Shown here piece by piece: positions 8,739 to 16,870 of a stretch of 64,000 nucleotides of DNA; position 1 is the first letter of the stretch; every line of letters begins with the position of its first letter. The notes beneath the pieces are model-generated. The model was not told the origin of the DNA. It ran no database searches and saw only the letters and a program-made list of their open reading frames with translations. The position numbers and the translations under genes are program-made. This DNA comes from Saprospiraceae bacterium (GTDB taxonomy: Bacteria > Bacteroidota > Bacteroidia > Chitinophagales > Saprospiraceae): positions 124,001 to 188,000 of the forward strand of contig JALHOZ010000002.1 in the NCBI GenBank assembly GCA_022842725.1, given 5' to 3'.

Positions 8739-8899
8739 GATTTTACTTCTAAGGTATACTAAGATTTACCACTAAGAGCATTAAGATTTTACCACTAAGG
8801 TAAACTAAGTTTTACCACTAAGAACACTAAGATTAAACCCCTAAGTGTCCTTAGTGGTAAAAAAAAACTCCTACCCCTTAGTGGTTAAATAACCCCTCA
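8739..8899. repeat. ACCACTAAG repeat array with inverted end units
   Basis: Four units of about 22-25 bases containing ACCACTAAG run from 8752 to 8830. They are followed by two units in the opposite orientation (CTTAGTGGTAAAA near 8850-8862 and CCTTAGTGGTTAAA near 8877-8890). The inverted set directly abuts the TTG start of the phosphatase gene. Confidence 0.9.
8810..8862. other. long hairpin formed by inverted repeat units
   Basis: TTTTACCACTAAGAACACT at 8810-8828 pairs with AGTGTCCTTAGTGGTAAAA at 8844-8862 with a single mismatch and a 15-base loop. It could end or attenuate transcription between the barrel gene and the phosphatase, but there is no U-tract after the stem, so it is not a standard intrinsic terminator. 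Confidence 0.7.
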
Positions 8900-9649
8900 T
8901 TGTTTAGTTTTTTAAAAAATTCTTTTAAGACAATCGATACTTTCGCCTTGCCGGAAGTTGATATGCATGCACATATTCTCCCGGGAATTGATGATGGTGC
9001 CGCCACTTTGGAAGAAAGCCTGATTTTGATAGAAAAATTATACAACCTCGGATACAGGCATCTGATTGCTACTCCACACGTTTACAAAGAGTTTTATCCC
9101 AATACCGGTGAGATTATTCTCGAAAAACTGAATCTGGTAAGGAACGCCATAAAAGAAAAAGGAATCAACATCCGTCTCGACGCAGCAGCAGAATATTTTT
9201 TGGATGATCATTTTGATACCTTATTACAAAAAGATGAAATACTGACCCTACCCGGTGGATTTGTATTGGTAGAAATGTCTTTTGTTGCGGAACACCCTCA
9301 TTTCAGACAGTCGCTTTTTGATATGCAGCTGAAAGGATACAAACCTGTTTTGGCTCATCCCGAACGATATCCCTACCTCAACCAGAATATAATTGCCCTT
9401 CAGAATCTGGTGGATGGTGGTTGTCGCTTGCAAATCAATCTTTTGTCTCTGCTCGGACATTATGGCAAGGGTCCTCAACTATCTGCCGAAAAACTGATCA
9501 GACATAAACTGGTGAGTATGGTCGGTACAGATGTACATCATGTACAGCATACAGACCAGTTGTATCGACTGCAAAGGCATCCCGGTATCCGGAAACTTTT
9601 GCACCGGTATGATTTTGAAAACACAAAACTAAGTGCCCTTAGTGGTTAA
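8900..9649 (+). CDS. CpsB/CapC-like tyrosine-protein phosphatase (PHP fold)
   Basis: This manganese-dependent PHP phosphatase family dephosphorylates the tyrosine autokinase that controls capsule export. Metal-binding motifs are seen in order: VDMHAHILPGIDDGA (residues 20-34), LIATPHV, LDAAAEYFLDD, LAHPERY and MVGTDVHH. The 249-residue length fits. The substrate is presumably the Wzc-like kinase at 11524, whose tail is tyrosine-rich. The start is TTG, directly after a repeat unit. The last residues (KLSALSG) and the stop are encoded by a copy of the CTAAGTGCCCTTAGTGGTTAA repeat, so the natural C-terminus may have been altered. Confidence 0.9.
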   Translation: MFSFLKNSFKTIDTFALPEVDMHAHILPGIDDGAATLEESLILIEKLYNLGYRHLIATPHVYKEFYPNTGEIILEKLNLVRNAIKEKGINIRLDAAAEYFLDDHFDTLLQKDEILTLPGGFVLVEMSFVAEHPHFRQSLFDMQLKGYKPVLAHPERYPYLNQNIIALQNLVDGGCRLQINLLSLLGHYGKGPQLSAEKLIRHKLVSMVGTDVHHVQHTDQLYRLQRHPGIRKLLHRYDFENTKLSALSG

Positions 9650-9912
9650 ATCGTATCTTGTGTAATGTTTAATTGTTTAATGTTTAGCGTTTAATGTTTA
9701 AATGTGTAATCGTTTAATGTTTAATTGTGTAATGTTTAATTGTGTAATGTTTAATTGTTAAGGTGTAAAGTAAGACACCCTTTTATAAACCTTCAACATT
9801 CAACCTTCAACGTTCAACATTCAACATTCAACATTCAACATTCAACATTCAACGTTCAACAATCAACGTTCAACGTTCAACATTCAACCTCAAAGTGTCC
9901 TTAGTGGTAAAA
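9627..9912. repeat. composite repeat array (TTTAATG, core, CATTCAAC, TTAGTGGT)
   Basis: This fills the gap between the phosphatase and the export lipoprotein. It begins with a TTAGTGGTTAAATCG unit inside the phosphatase stop region, then TTTAATG/TTTAATTG units to about 9760. A core follows (TGTAAAGTAAGACACCCTTT, 9762-9784), then about a dozen CAACATTCAAC-type units to 9890, and one AGTGTCCTTAGTGGTAAAA unit at 9894-9912. This order recurs elsewhere in the window. Bases 9913-9978 hold no clear motif. Confidence 0.92.
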
Positions 9913-9978
9913 TAAAAACCCATTTAAAAACCGTTACTACTTTATCGGTCAATAATTATCACACAACCTCTTAACAAA

Positions 9979-10788
9979 ATGAATAAATATCTTCTTCTTA
10001 TCACGATGATCATGATCGTATGTAGTATGTCATCCTGCGTTTACCACAGAGAACTGGTATCGTTTTCAGGTGTCAACCCAATAGGGCAGGAATCGGAAGC
10101 ATTGTTATCTGCAGCAGAATTGCGCGCAGAGCCTGATGATCTGCTTCGCATCACAGTACACAGTTTCAACCCTGAGGCCGCGGCACCTTTCAATATTGAA
10201 AATATGACAGGACAGATGCAGCAGATGCAACAACTGAATCAGGGGGGAGCACAGGGCAATTACATGATGGAACTTTTTAACGGTTATTTTGTAGATCGTG
10301 AAGGATATATCAGTATGCCCGTGTTGGGAAGACTGAAGGTGGGAGGACTTACCTTAACAGAAATAGAAAAAATGATCACAGAAGGAACACAACCTTTCCT
10401 CAAAGATGCGGTAGTTAATGTCCGCTTTCTCAATTTTAAAATCAATGTTTTAGGTGAGGTCAATCAACCGGGGATCATCCGGATCAGCAACCAACGGGTC
10501 AGTATACTGGAAGCCATAGGCAATGCCGGCGACTTTACACCGTATGCCAACAGAACCAATGTTTTATTAGTAAGAGAAGAAGGTGGGCAGCGCATCTTTC
10601 AAAGGCTCAATTTTCAATCTCAGGATATTTTCAACTCACCGTATTTTTTCCTCAAACAAAATGATATGTTGTATGTAGAACCTATCAAAGCCAGGGTCGC
10701 TACGGTACAGGATCCTTTTGCAAGAGGAGTCACATATGGTACTGCATTTATTTCTATAATCACATTGGCCGTTGCATTATTTAGGTAG
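9979..10788 (+). CDS. polysaccharide export outer-membrane lipoprotein (Wza-like)
   Basis: This is the outer-membrane export channel subunit of a Wza/GfcE-type system. The N-terminus is a lipoprotein signal with lipobox MSSC (Cys20). The polysaccharide-export domain follows (EPDDLLRITVHSFNPEA, YFVDREGYISMPVLGRLKVGGLTLTEIE), then an SLBB domain (INVLGEVNQPGIIRI, LEAIGNAGDFTPYANRTNVLLVR). A hydrophobic C-terminal segment (FISIITLAVALF) is usual in Bacteroidota homologues. At 269 residues it is the short form. It is the expected partner of the Wzc-like kinase two genes on. The start is ATG, followed by a clear signal peptide. Confidence 0.92.
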   Translation: MNKYLLLITMIMIVCSMSSCVYHRELVSFSGVNPIGQESEALLSAAELRAEPDDLLRITVHSFNPEAAAPFNIENMTGQMQQMQQLNQGGAQGNYMMELFNGYFVDREGYISMPVLGRLKVGGLTLTEIEKMITEGTQPFLKDAVVNVRFLNFKINVLGEVNQPGIIRISNQRVSILEAIGNAGDFTPYANRTNVLLVREEGGQRIFQRLNFQSQDIFNSPYFFLKQNDMLYVEPIKARVATVQDPFARGVTYGTAFISIITLAVALFR

Positions 10789-10792
10789 TTTT

Positions 10793-10978
10793 TTAATGTT
10801 TAACGTTTAATGTTTAATGTTTAGCGTTTAATGTTTAATGTTTAGAGTTTAATGTTTAGCGTTTAATGTTTAACGTTTAGAGTTTAATGTTTAGCGTTTA
10901 CACAATTACACATTAAACAATTACACAATTCAACATTCAACATTCAACATTCAACATTCAACAATTCCACAAAAAGAT
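10793..10978. repeat. TTTAATGTTTA array followed by CATTCAAC array
   Basis: TTTAATG, TTTAGCG and TTTAGAG units with a period of 8-9 bases run to about 10900. CACATTAAACAATTACACAA follows, then CAACATTCAAC units to 10965. The two halves are close to reverse complements, so the region can fold back on itself. The array touches the four-helix-bundle gene: an ATG in its last unit (10982) is in frame with it. Confidence 0.9.
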
Positions 10979-10996
10979 TTAATGTTTACACAAGCT

Positions 10997-11377
10997 ATGA
11001 ATATTTACAGTTTTGAAAAACTGGATGTATGGCAAAAATCACGATTGTTAGTTAGGGATATTTATTTAATTACTAAATTATTTCCTGAGGACGAAAGATT
11101 TGGCCTGACCAGTCAAGTTAGAAGAGCAATGATTTCAGTTTCCTGCAATATAGCAGAAGGAACTTCAAGGTGGTCTCACAAAGAAAAAATCAGATATATA
11201 GAAATTGCATATGGTAGTTTAATGGAAGTAGCAAACTGTTTGATTTTATCATCTGATTTAGAATATGTTTCTGCAGAAAAGTTTCAGGAATTACGACTAA
11301 ACTTAGATGAGGTTGCAAATAAACTAAATGGTCTGAAAAGATCATTTGATAAGAATAATAACAAAGAAGCTCAATAA
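10997..11377 (+). CDS. four-helix-bundle protein (S23 family), second copy
   Basis: This is a paralogue of the protein at 2247, with the same SFEKLDVWQ, FGLTSQVRRAMISVSCNIAEGTSR and IEIAYGSLMEV blocks; by eye about 60 percent of the shared region is identical. I place the start at ATG 10997 (MNIYSFEKL), matching the first copy. The upstream in-frame ATG at 10982 lies inside the repeat and adds five residues that the other copy lacks. It interrupts the export gene set between the Wza-like and Wzc-like genes and is embedded in repeat arrays on both sides. Function is unknown. Confidence 0.82.
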   Translation: MNIYSFEKLDVWQKSRLLVRDIYLITKLFPEDERFGLTSQVRRAMISVSCNIAEGTSRWSHKEKIRYIEIAYGSLMEVANCLILSSDLEYVSAEKFQELRLNLDEVANKLNGLKRSFDKNNNKEAQ

Positions 11378-11404
11378 ATGGGAGTGCTTTATCGCACATT
11401 GCTT

Positions 11405-11521
11405 TAATCTTAAACGTTACACAATTCATTAAAAGTTTAACGTTACACATTCAACAATTTATTAAACGTTAAACGTTACACAATTCATTAAACGTTAAAC
11501 GTTACACATTCAACAATTCCT
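11405..11521. repeat. AACGTTACACAATTCATTA tandem array
   Basis: Four to five units of about 23-34 bases built on AAACGTTACACAATTCATTA and CGTTACACATTCAACAATT lie between the four-helix-bundle gene and the kinase, ending 3 bases before its ATG. This is a variant of the CATTCAAC family. Confidence 0.88.
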
Positions 11522-11523
11522 TC

Positions 11524-13845
11524 ATGAACGAATTCGAAAACTTCGAACAGGAAAGTCAACCCATCAACATTAAAGAGTATTTTTATCTCTTTTTACACCA
11601 TTGGTATTGGATAGTATTGGGTTTAATACTTGGATTAGCAGGCGTATACACTTACCTTCGGTACGCCCCTACCATCTATTCTGTCAGTAGCGTTGTCATG
11701 CTCGCTGACCCGCAGGAAGGAGGCATTACTGAAGAAGCCCTACTCGGAGACCTTGGATTTAAATCCAAATCGCCGGTAGAAGATCAGATGCAGGTATTAC
11801 AATCTACCAACCTCATGCGAAGGGTGGTGGATTCTTTGGGGTTGGAAAAAAGATTTATAAGTGTAGGAAGGGTTCGCAGTACCGATGTATATCAGACCTT
11901 TGATCTCATCAGGTTGGACACCCTTACGACCAGCTTTTTTGTAGAGATGGAAGTGGTGGACAGTATCTCCTACCGGATCAGTAAAAACAAAGACGGTGAG
12001 GGTACCCTCTGTCGTTTTGGCGTGCCTGTACGATTGGGAGACTATTTATTTATCATCAAAAGTACAGGAAAAAATATCCCGGAAAGCAAATTTGAGGTCA
12101 TGTCATACAACCCGACAGAGATAACACAAATGTATGCCAATAGCCTTAAAATAGAAAAACTCAAACAGACCAACGTCCTGAAAATGGCATTGCAGGATGC
12201 TATTCCGGAACGGGCAGAAGACATCCTCCGACAACTCATCCTGGCCTACAATGAAGGCGTCATCGACGATAAAAACCAGGCGGGCAAAAATACGCTGGCG
12301 TTTATAGACGAACGTTTGACCTATATTGCCCAGGAACTGTACGATGTGGAAAAAGATGTACAATCTTACAAACAAGACAACAAAGTGCCCATCGACGTAT
12401 CGGGTGCCGCTTCGGAATACCTAACTCAAGTCAATGTCATCGACGCACAAATGCTCGAAATTGACGTTCAAAAAGGTCTTCTCGAAAATATCCGAAACTA
12501 TATCAACGATTCGGAAAAACAATACAAACCCTTACCTGGCAATGCTATGATTCTTGGAGCCGGTACCGGTGATCTCATCGCACAGTACAATCAGCTTCTG
12601 CTCAAACGATCGACTTTACTGGAGGCAGCTACTTCTGCCAATCCTGCTGTTAATACCTTTGACGAACAGCTTGACTTCATCCGTCAAAGTCTGCAGGCCA
12701 GCATCAATAACCTCAGCCGCGAACTCAATAGCCGCAGGATGACCCTGGAGCAACGTCTCACCCCTATAGAAAGACGTATCGGTGCCGTGCCCCGCAATGA
12801 GCGGGAATTGTTGCAAATCATGCGTCAGCAAAAAATCAAAGAGACCTTATTTTTGTTTTTGCTTCAAAAAAGAGAAGAAACATCTCTCAGTATTGCTGCC
12901 CAGACACCTTCGGCGCGGTTTCTGAACAATCCGATCAACAACGGACCGGTATCTCCCAAAAAACAAAATGCCTGGCTTATAGGGATTGTCCTGGGTCTTG
13001 GACTTCCGATAGGTTTGATTTTGTTGCGCAAGAGCCTCGACAATAAGGTATACACCCGGGATGATATAGAACGATTGACAGCCATGCCATTTTTAGGGTC
13101 TATCGGTAATCATCCGGGTGGTAAAAACAATACTTTTGTTGCTATCAAAAAAGGCAGCCGGTCTTCGGTGGCGGAGATGTTCAGACTTTTGCGTACCAAT
13201 CTGTCGTATAGCGGCATAGGTACTGAACAGAAGGTCATCCTGGTTACTTCCAATGTCAGTGGCGAGGGCAAAACTTTTGTCACCATCAATCTGGGTATTA
13301 CCCAGGCATTAGCGGGCAAAAAAACCATCATCCTGGGATTTGACCTCCGCAAACCCAAACTGGCCCGATATATCACCGGCGATGAGGAAACCACCGGCAT
13401 CACCAATTATCTCGTGAATCCGCAACAATCACTTTCCTCTCTGATCAGAAAAGTTTCCGGTCACGAAAACCTGTTTTATTTGCCATGTGGTCCTACACCA
13501 CCTAATCCATCAGAGCTCATCCTTCAGCCGAGATGTAAAGAACTTTTTGATGAATTGCGTGCACAATTTGATTCAATTCTGGTTGATACGGCGCCTTTGG
13601 GACTTGTCACAGATGCTTTATTGCTCATGCCTGTAGCAGATCAGACCCTGATTGTATCCCGGTTTGGCGTCACCCAAAAACCATTCATCCGTATGGTCAA
13701 TGAACTCTACACCTCACAGAAGCTGTCCCATCCCGGTATCATCCTGAATGGGGTCAAAAAAGAAGGAGGATATGGGTACGGATACGGCTATGGGTACGGA
13801 TATGGGTACGGTTATTATGATGATGACGAAGGAAAAAATGTTTAA
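11524..13845 (+). CDS. wzc: Wzc-like polysaccharide co-polymerase / tyrosine autokinase
   Basis: This inner-membrane bacterial tyrosine kinase couples polymerisation to export. Its 773 residues hold a Wzz domain with a first membrane helix near 27-46, a long periplasmic coiled-coil region, and a second helix near 483-502 (WLIGIVLGLGLPIGLILL). The cytoplasmic BY-kinase follows, with Walker A TSNVSGEGKT, Walker A' ILGFDLRKP and Walker B SILVDTAPLG. The C-terminal tail alternates Gly and Tyr, with nine tyrosines in sixteen codons (13771-13818) followed by an acidic end; it is the likely autophosphorylation cluster and target of the CpsB-like phosphatase. The stop is formed by AATGTTTAA, the first unit of the next repeat array. 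Confidence 0.95.
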   Translation: MNEFENFEQESQPINIKEYFYLFLHHWYWIVLGLILGLAGVYTYLRYAPTIYSVSSVVMLADPQEGGITEEALLGDLGFKSKSPVEDQMQVLQSTNLMRRVVDSLGLEKRFISVGRVRSTDVYQTFDLIRLDTLTTSFFVEMEVVDSISYRISKNKDGEGTLCRFGVPVRLGDYLFIIKSTGKNIPESKFEVMSYNPTEITQMYANSLKIEKLKQTNVLKMALQDAIPERAEDILRQLILAYNEGVIDDKNQAGKNTLAFIDERLTYIAQELYDVEKDVQSYKQDNKVPIDVSGAASEYLTQVNVIDAQMLEIDVQKGLLENIRNYINDSEKQYKPLPGNAMILGAGTGDLIAQYNQLLLKRSTLLEAATSANPAVNTFDEQLDFIRQSLQASINNLSRELNSRRMTLEQRLTPIERRIGAVPRNERELLQIMRQQKIKETLFLFLLQKREETSLSIAAQTPSARFLNNPINNGPVSPKKQNAWLIGIVLGLGLPIGLILLRKSLDNKVYTRDDIERLTAMPFLGSIGNHPGGKNNTFVAIKKGSRSSVAEMFRLLRTNLSYSGIGTEQKVILVTSNVSGEGKTFVTINLGITQALAGKKTIILGFDLRKPKLARYITGDEETTGITNYLVNPQQSLSSLIRKVSGHENLFYLPCGPTPPNPSELILQPRCKELFDELRAQFDSILVDTAPLGLVTDALLLMPVADQTLIVSRFGVTQKPFIRMVNELYTSQKLSHPGIILNGVKKEGGYGYGYGYGYGYGYGYYDDDEGKNV

Positions 13846-14176
13846 TTGTTTAATGTGTAAATGTTTAATTGTTTAATGTTTAGTTGTGCTATTGTTTAAT
13901 GTTTAATTGTGTAATGTTTAAATGTGTACTCGGTCAACCTTAATCCTTAAACATTCAACGTTAAACCTTCAACGTTCAACATCTCAGTGCCCTTAGTGGT
14001 TAAAAAACCTCAGTGTCCTTAGTGGTAAAAAATCCCCTCAGTGCCCTTAGTGGTAAAATAAAAAACATCTAAGTGTCCTTAGTGGTAAAAAAATCTAAGT
14101 GCCCTAAGTGGTAAAAAATCCCATTAGTGTTCTAAGTGGTAAAAAAACCTTAGTGCCCTTAGTGGTAAAATAAAAA
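13837..14176. repeat. composite repeat array with seven TTAGTGGTAAAA units
   Basis: TTTAATTGTTTAATG units run from the end of wzc to about 13930, followed by CATTCAACGTTAAAC units to 13982. Seven tandem units of about 25-35 bases, each containing a variant of AGTGYCCTTAGTGGTAAAA, occupy 13985-14175. The composite core is not recognisable here. No gene is seen in 13846-14285. Confidence 0.93.
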
Positions 14177-14181
14177 AACCC

Positions 14182-14240
14182 AAAATTTGCACAACAAAAT
14201 GTCTAAAATCTGCACAATAAAATACCTGAAATTTGCACAA
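14182..14240. promoter_or_regulatory. three direct repeats, probable operator
   Basis: AAAATTTGCACAA (14182-14194), AAAATCTGCACAA (14205-14217) and GAAATTTGCACAA (14228-14240) recur with an exact 23-base period, about two helix turns. The third copy contains the TTTG of the predicted -33 box, so a protein bound here would control the ATPase gene. Confidence 0.65.
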
Positions 14241-14263
14241 TATGAATCTTCTTACTACCTTTG
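14232..14263 (+). promoter_or_regulatory. Bacteroidota-type promoter for the ATPase gene
   Basis: TTTG at 14232-14235 and TACCTTTG at 14256-14263 are separated by 20 bases, a good match to the -33/-7 consensus. The predicted transcript would start near 14270, giving a leader of about 16 bases before the ATG at 14286. Confidence 0.6.
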
Positions 14264-14285
14264 ATGTTAAATGACATAGGAAAAT

Positions 14286-15539
14286 ATGCGTTACGTCAAC
14301 CGGATTATAGAAAATGATTTATTAGAAAATATGGAAGCTTCAGGTGCTGTACTAATAAAAGGCCCAAAATCGTGTGGTAAAACAGCAACTGCTAAACAAT
14401 TTGCAAAAAGCGTTTTAGAAATGGACAGGGACAAACAGGTTCCGGTAATTATGGCAACCAATCCACAACTTTTATTAATAGGTGATACACCCAGATTGAT
14501 AGACGAGTGGCAGGAGCAACCGGAAATTTGGAATTACGTTAGACACGAAGTAGATGATCGCAATAAAAAAGGCCAGTTTATTCTTACAGGTTCGGCCAAT
14601 CCAAATGATGATGTCAAACTGCACAGCGGGGCCGGGCGTTTTACGGTAGTGCAAATGGATACGTTGACCTGGCAGGAATTAGGTTACTCAACGGGAATGG
14701 TCAAGGTATCGGATTTGCTTCAAGGAACTGTATCGGATTTCTTCGCTGAAGGGGTTTCGCTTGAATTCATCATAGAAAAAATGCTGATAGGAGGTTGGCC
14801 TGCTTTAATGGGCGAGAGCGCAAAAAATGCCATCAGATTAAACAGCGGTTATGTAGATTTGCTTTGTGAAGTGGATATGAGTAGGGTATCCGGCATCAAA
14901 CGCGACCCTATTAAAGTTCGTAGTTTATTGCGTTCCATTGCCAGGAATACGGCAACATTAGTAGATAACAAAACATTGGAGCAAGATGTCAAAACGTCTG
15001 ATAGAAATGAGTTATCGCGCAATACCATAACAGAATATCTTGATGCGCTGTCACGCTTGATGATTTTATATGAACAGCCGGCTTTCAATCCGCACATTCG
15101 CTCATCGGCATCCTTGCGCAGATCACCCAAAAGACATTTGTGTGATACATCCCTGGCTACAGCTGTTTTAGGATTAGATGAAGAAGCCTTGTTAAAAGAC
15201 ATTAAATACACCGGATTTTTGTTTGAGTCATTGGCGACACATGAATTAAATGTATATGCCAAGGCAAATGATGCCGATGTTTTTCATTACAATGATTCAT
15301 ATGGTTTGGAAGTTGATGCCATTGTACAGAAACGAAGTGGACATTATGCTGCTTTCGAAATAAAACTTGGAGTAGGATATATAGAAGAAGCTGCGGAAAA
15401 TTTAAAAAAATTTAAGAATAATATAGACACTTCCAGAATGGATCTGCCAAAATCATTAAACATCATTACCGGTACAGGTATGAGTTATCGCCGTCCTGAC
15501 GGAATAAATGTGATCTCGCTGGCTTCATTGGGAAAATAA
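14286..15539 (+). CDS. AAA ATPase with DUF4143 domain
   Basis: This 417-residue ATP-binding protein of the AAA_14/DUF4143 type has Walker A GPKSCGKT at residues 26-33, a Walker-B-like LIDEWQEQPEIW, sensor LTGSAN, and a C-terminal DUF4143 part. The latter ends in a nuclease-like fold signature (GLEVDAIV, then AAFEIKLG). The family is common in bacteria and archaea with no established role; DNA-related or mobile functions are often suggested. It has its own promoter with three operator-like repeats and no link to sugar chemistry, so it looks like cargo inserted between wzc and neuB. Repeat arrays lie on both sides. Confidence 0.88.
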   Translation: MRYVNRIIENDLLENMEASGAVLIKGPKSCGKTATAKQFAKSVLEMDRDKQVPVIMATNPQLLLIGDTPRLIDEWQEQPEIWNYVRHEVDDRNKKGQFILTGSANPNDDVKLHSGAGRFTVVQMDTLTWQELGYSTGMVKVSDLLQGTVSDFFAEGVSLEFIIEKMLIGGWPALMGESAKNAIRLNSGYVDLLCEVDMSRVSGIKRDPIKVRSLLRSIARNTATLVDNKTLEQDVKTSDRNELSRNTITEYLDALSRLMILYEQPAFNPHIRSSASLRRSPKRHLCDTSLATAVLGLDEEALLKDIKYTGFLFESLATHELNVYAKANDADVFHYNDSYGLEVDAIVQKRSGHYAAFEIKLGVGYIEEAAENLKKFKNNIDTSRMDLPKSLNIITGTGMSYRRPDGINVISLASLGK

Positions 15540-15549
15540 GTATGGGTAT

Positions 15550-15596
15550 TCGGTACCAGGCATTAGGTACCTGGGCATTAGGTACCAGGTTTTAGG
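15550..15596. repeat. GGTACC tandem repeat
   Basis: Three units of 14-15 bases beginning GGTACC and ending CATTA or TTTTA follow the ATPase stop. Each GGTACC is a perfect palindrome. I have not seen this motif elsewhere in the window. Confidence 0.8.
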
Positions 15597-15606
15597 TTAA
15601 TTAACT

Positions 15607-15830
15607 ATAACCACTAAGGACACTTAGTAGTAAAAAACCTTAGTTTTCTTAGTGGTAAAAACTTCTTAATGCCCTAAGTGGTAAAAAAAAACCTAAGTGC
15701 TCTCAGTGGTAAAAAAACCTCAGTGTCCTTAGTGGTAAAATAAAAAAACCTCTAAGTGTCCTTAGTGGTAAAAAAATCTCAGTGCTCTTAGTGGTTAAAA
15801 ATCTTATTTTTCTTAGCGGTAAAATTAGTC
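15607..15830. repeat. TTAGTGGTAAAA array before neuB
   Basis: One ACCACTAAGGACACTTAGTAGT palindrome-like unit is followed by about seven TTAGTGGTAAAA units, some degenerate, ending about 35 bases before neuB. This array is the left edge of the 28 kb segment without repeats. No gene is seen in 15540-15865. Confidence 0.92.
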
Positions 15831-15865
15831 GTAAAATCAAATTTTAGAACACCTATTCCATCATC

Positions 15866-16870
15866 ATGAATCCTGTTTTTATCATCGCAGAAATAGCTCA
15901 AGCCCATGAGGGTAGTCTGGGGATAGCGCACAGTTATATTGACGCTCTGGCTAATACTGGTGTGGATGCTGTCAAGTTTCAAACCCATATTGCCGATACA
16001 GAAAGCAGTGAATTTGAACAGTTTAGAGTCAATTTTAGCTACGAGGATAAAACCCGTTTTGATTATTGGAAACGGATGGAGTTTACGGCTGAACAATGGG
16101 TTGGACTTAAACAACATTGTGAAGAAAAAGGAATGGAGTTTATATCGTCCCCTTTTTCAATAGCTGCAGTAGAATTGTTAGAACGGATTGGGGTGAAGCG
16201 ATACAAAATTGGATCTGGTGAAATGACCAATTATCTCATGCTTCAAAAAATTGCTGAGTCCGGCAAGCCCATTATATTATCTTCGGGTATGAGTGATTTG
16301 ACAGAACTGGACGAGACAATATCTTTTTTACGAAAATGGGAAAATCAGTTGAGTTTATTACAATGTACTACGGCATATCCCACCCAACCGGAAGAATGGG
16401 GATTACAAATGATTCCGATTTTAAAAGAAAGATACCAAATCCCTGTTGGTTTTTCAGATCATTCTGCCAATATCTATGCAGGTCTGGCAGCTGTTACTTT
16501 AGGAGCAGAAATTTTAGAATTTCATGTAGTTTTTAGCCATGATATGTTCGGCCCTGATGCTAAAGCTTCCTTGACCCTTGAACAAACTAAATCTTTGGTA
16601 GATGGTGTAAGAAGTATTGAGAAATCTTTAAAAGTGGATTATCTCAAAGATGATGTCAGTAAATTCATTGAGTTGAAAACGTTATTTGGTAAAAGTTTGA
16701 CCACTAAAAGAGCTGTAAAAGCGGGGGAAATAGTAACAATAAATGATTTGGAAACTACAAAGCCGGGAAATAGAGGAATATCCGCCAAATATTTCCAACA
16801 AATTGTAGGAAAAAAGTGGGTGGCAGATTTTCCCGGGCACCATTTTATAAAGGAACAGGATATAGTGTGA
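15866..16870 (+). CDS. neuB: nonulosonic (sialic) acid synthase with SAF domain
   Basis: NeuB condenses an N-acetylated mannosamine-type sugar with phosphoenolpyruvate to give a nine-carbon acid. The TIM barrel opens FIIAEIAQAHEGSLGIA and shows VDAVKFQTH, YKIGSGEMTN, ILSSGMSDL, LLQCTTAYPT and VGFSDHS. A SAF antifreeze-like domain occupies about 275-334. The AQAHEG opening differs from the common NHNG form seen in the second synthase at 63396, so the two probably use different substrates. It overlaps neuC by 4 bases and leads a neuB-neuC-neuA-amidotransferase-hisF-hisH run, which suggests an acetamidino-bearing CMP-nonulosonate. Confidence 0.93.
   Translation: MNPVFIIAEIAQAHEGSLGIAHSYIDALANTGVDAVKFQTHIADTESSEFEQFRVNFSYEDKTRFDYWKRMEFTAEQWVGLKQHCEEKGMEFISSPFSIAAVELLERIGVKRYKIGSGEMTNYLMLQKIAESGKPIILSSGMSDLTELDETISFLRKWENQLSLLQCTTAYPTQPEEWGLQMIPILKERYQIPVGFSDHSANIYAGLAAVTLGAEILEFHVVFSHDMFGPDAKASLTLEQTKSLVDGVRSIEKSLKVDYLKDDVSKFIELKTLFGKSLTTKRAVKAGEIVTINDLETTKPGNRGISAKYFQQIVGKKWVADFPGHHFIKEQDIV

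Noticed and set aside
8859-8867. A-run after the hairpin as an intrinsic terminator
   Set aside because: On the + strand the stem is followed by A residues, not T, and on the - strand there is no gene to terminate.
8739-15830. Repeat arrays as a CRISPR
   Set aside because: Units are short, variable in length, joined without unique spacers of constant size, and no cas genes are present.
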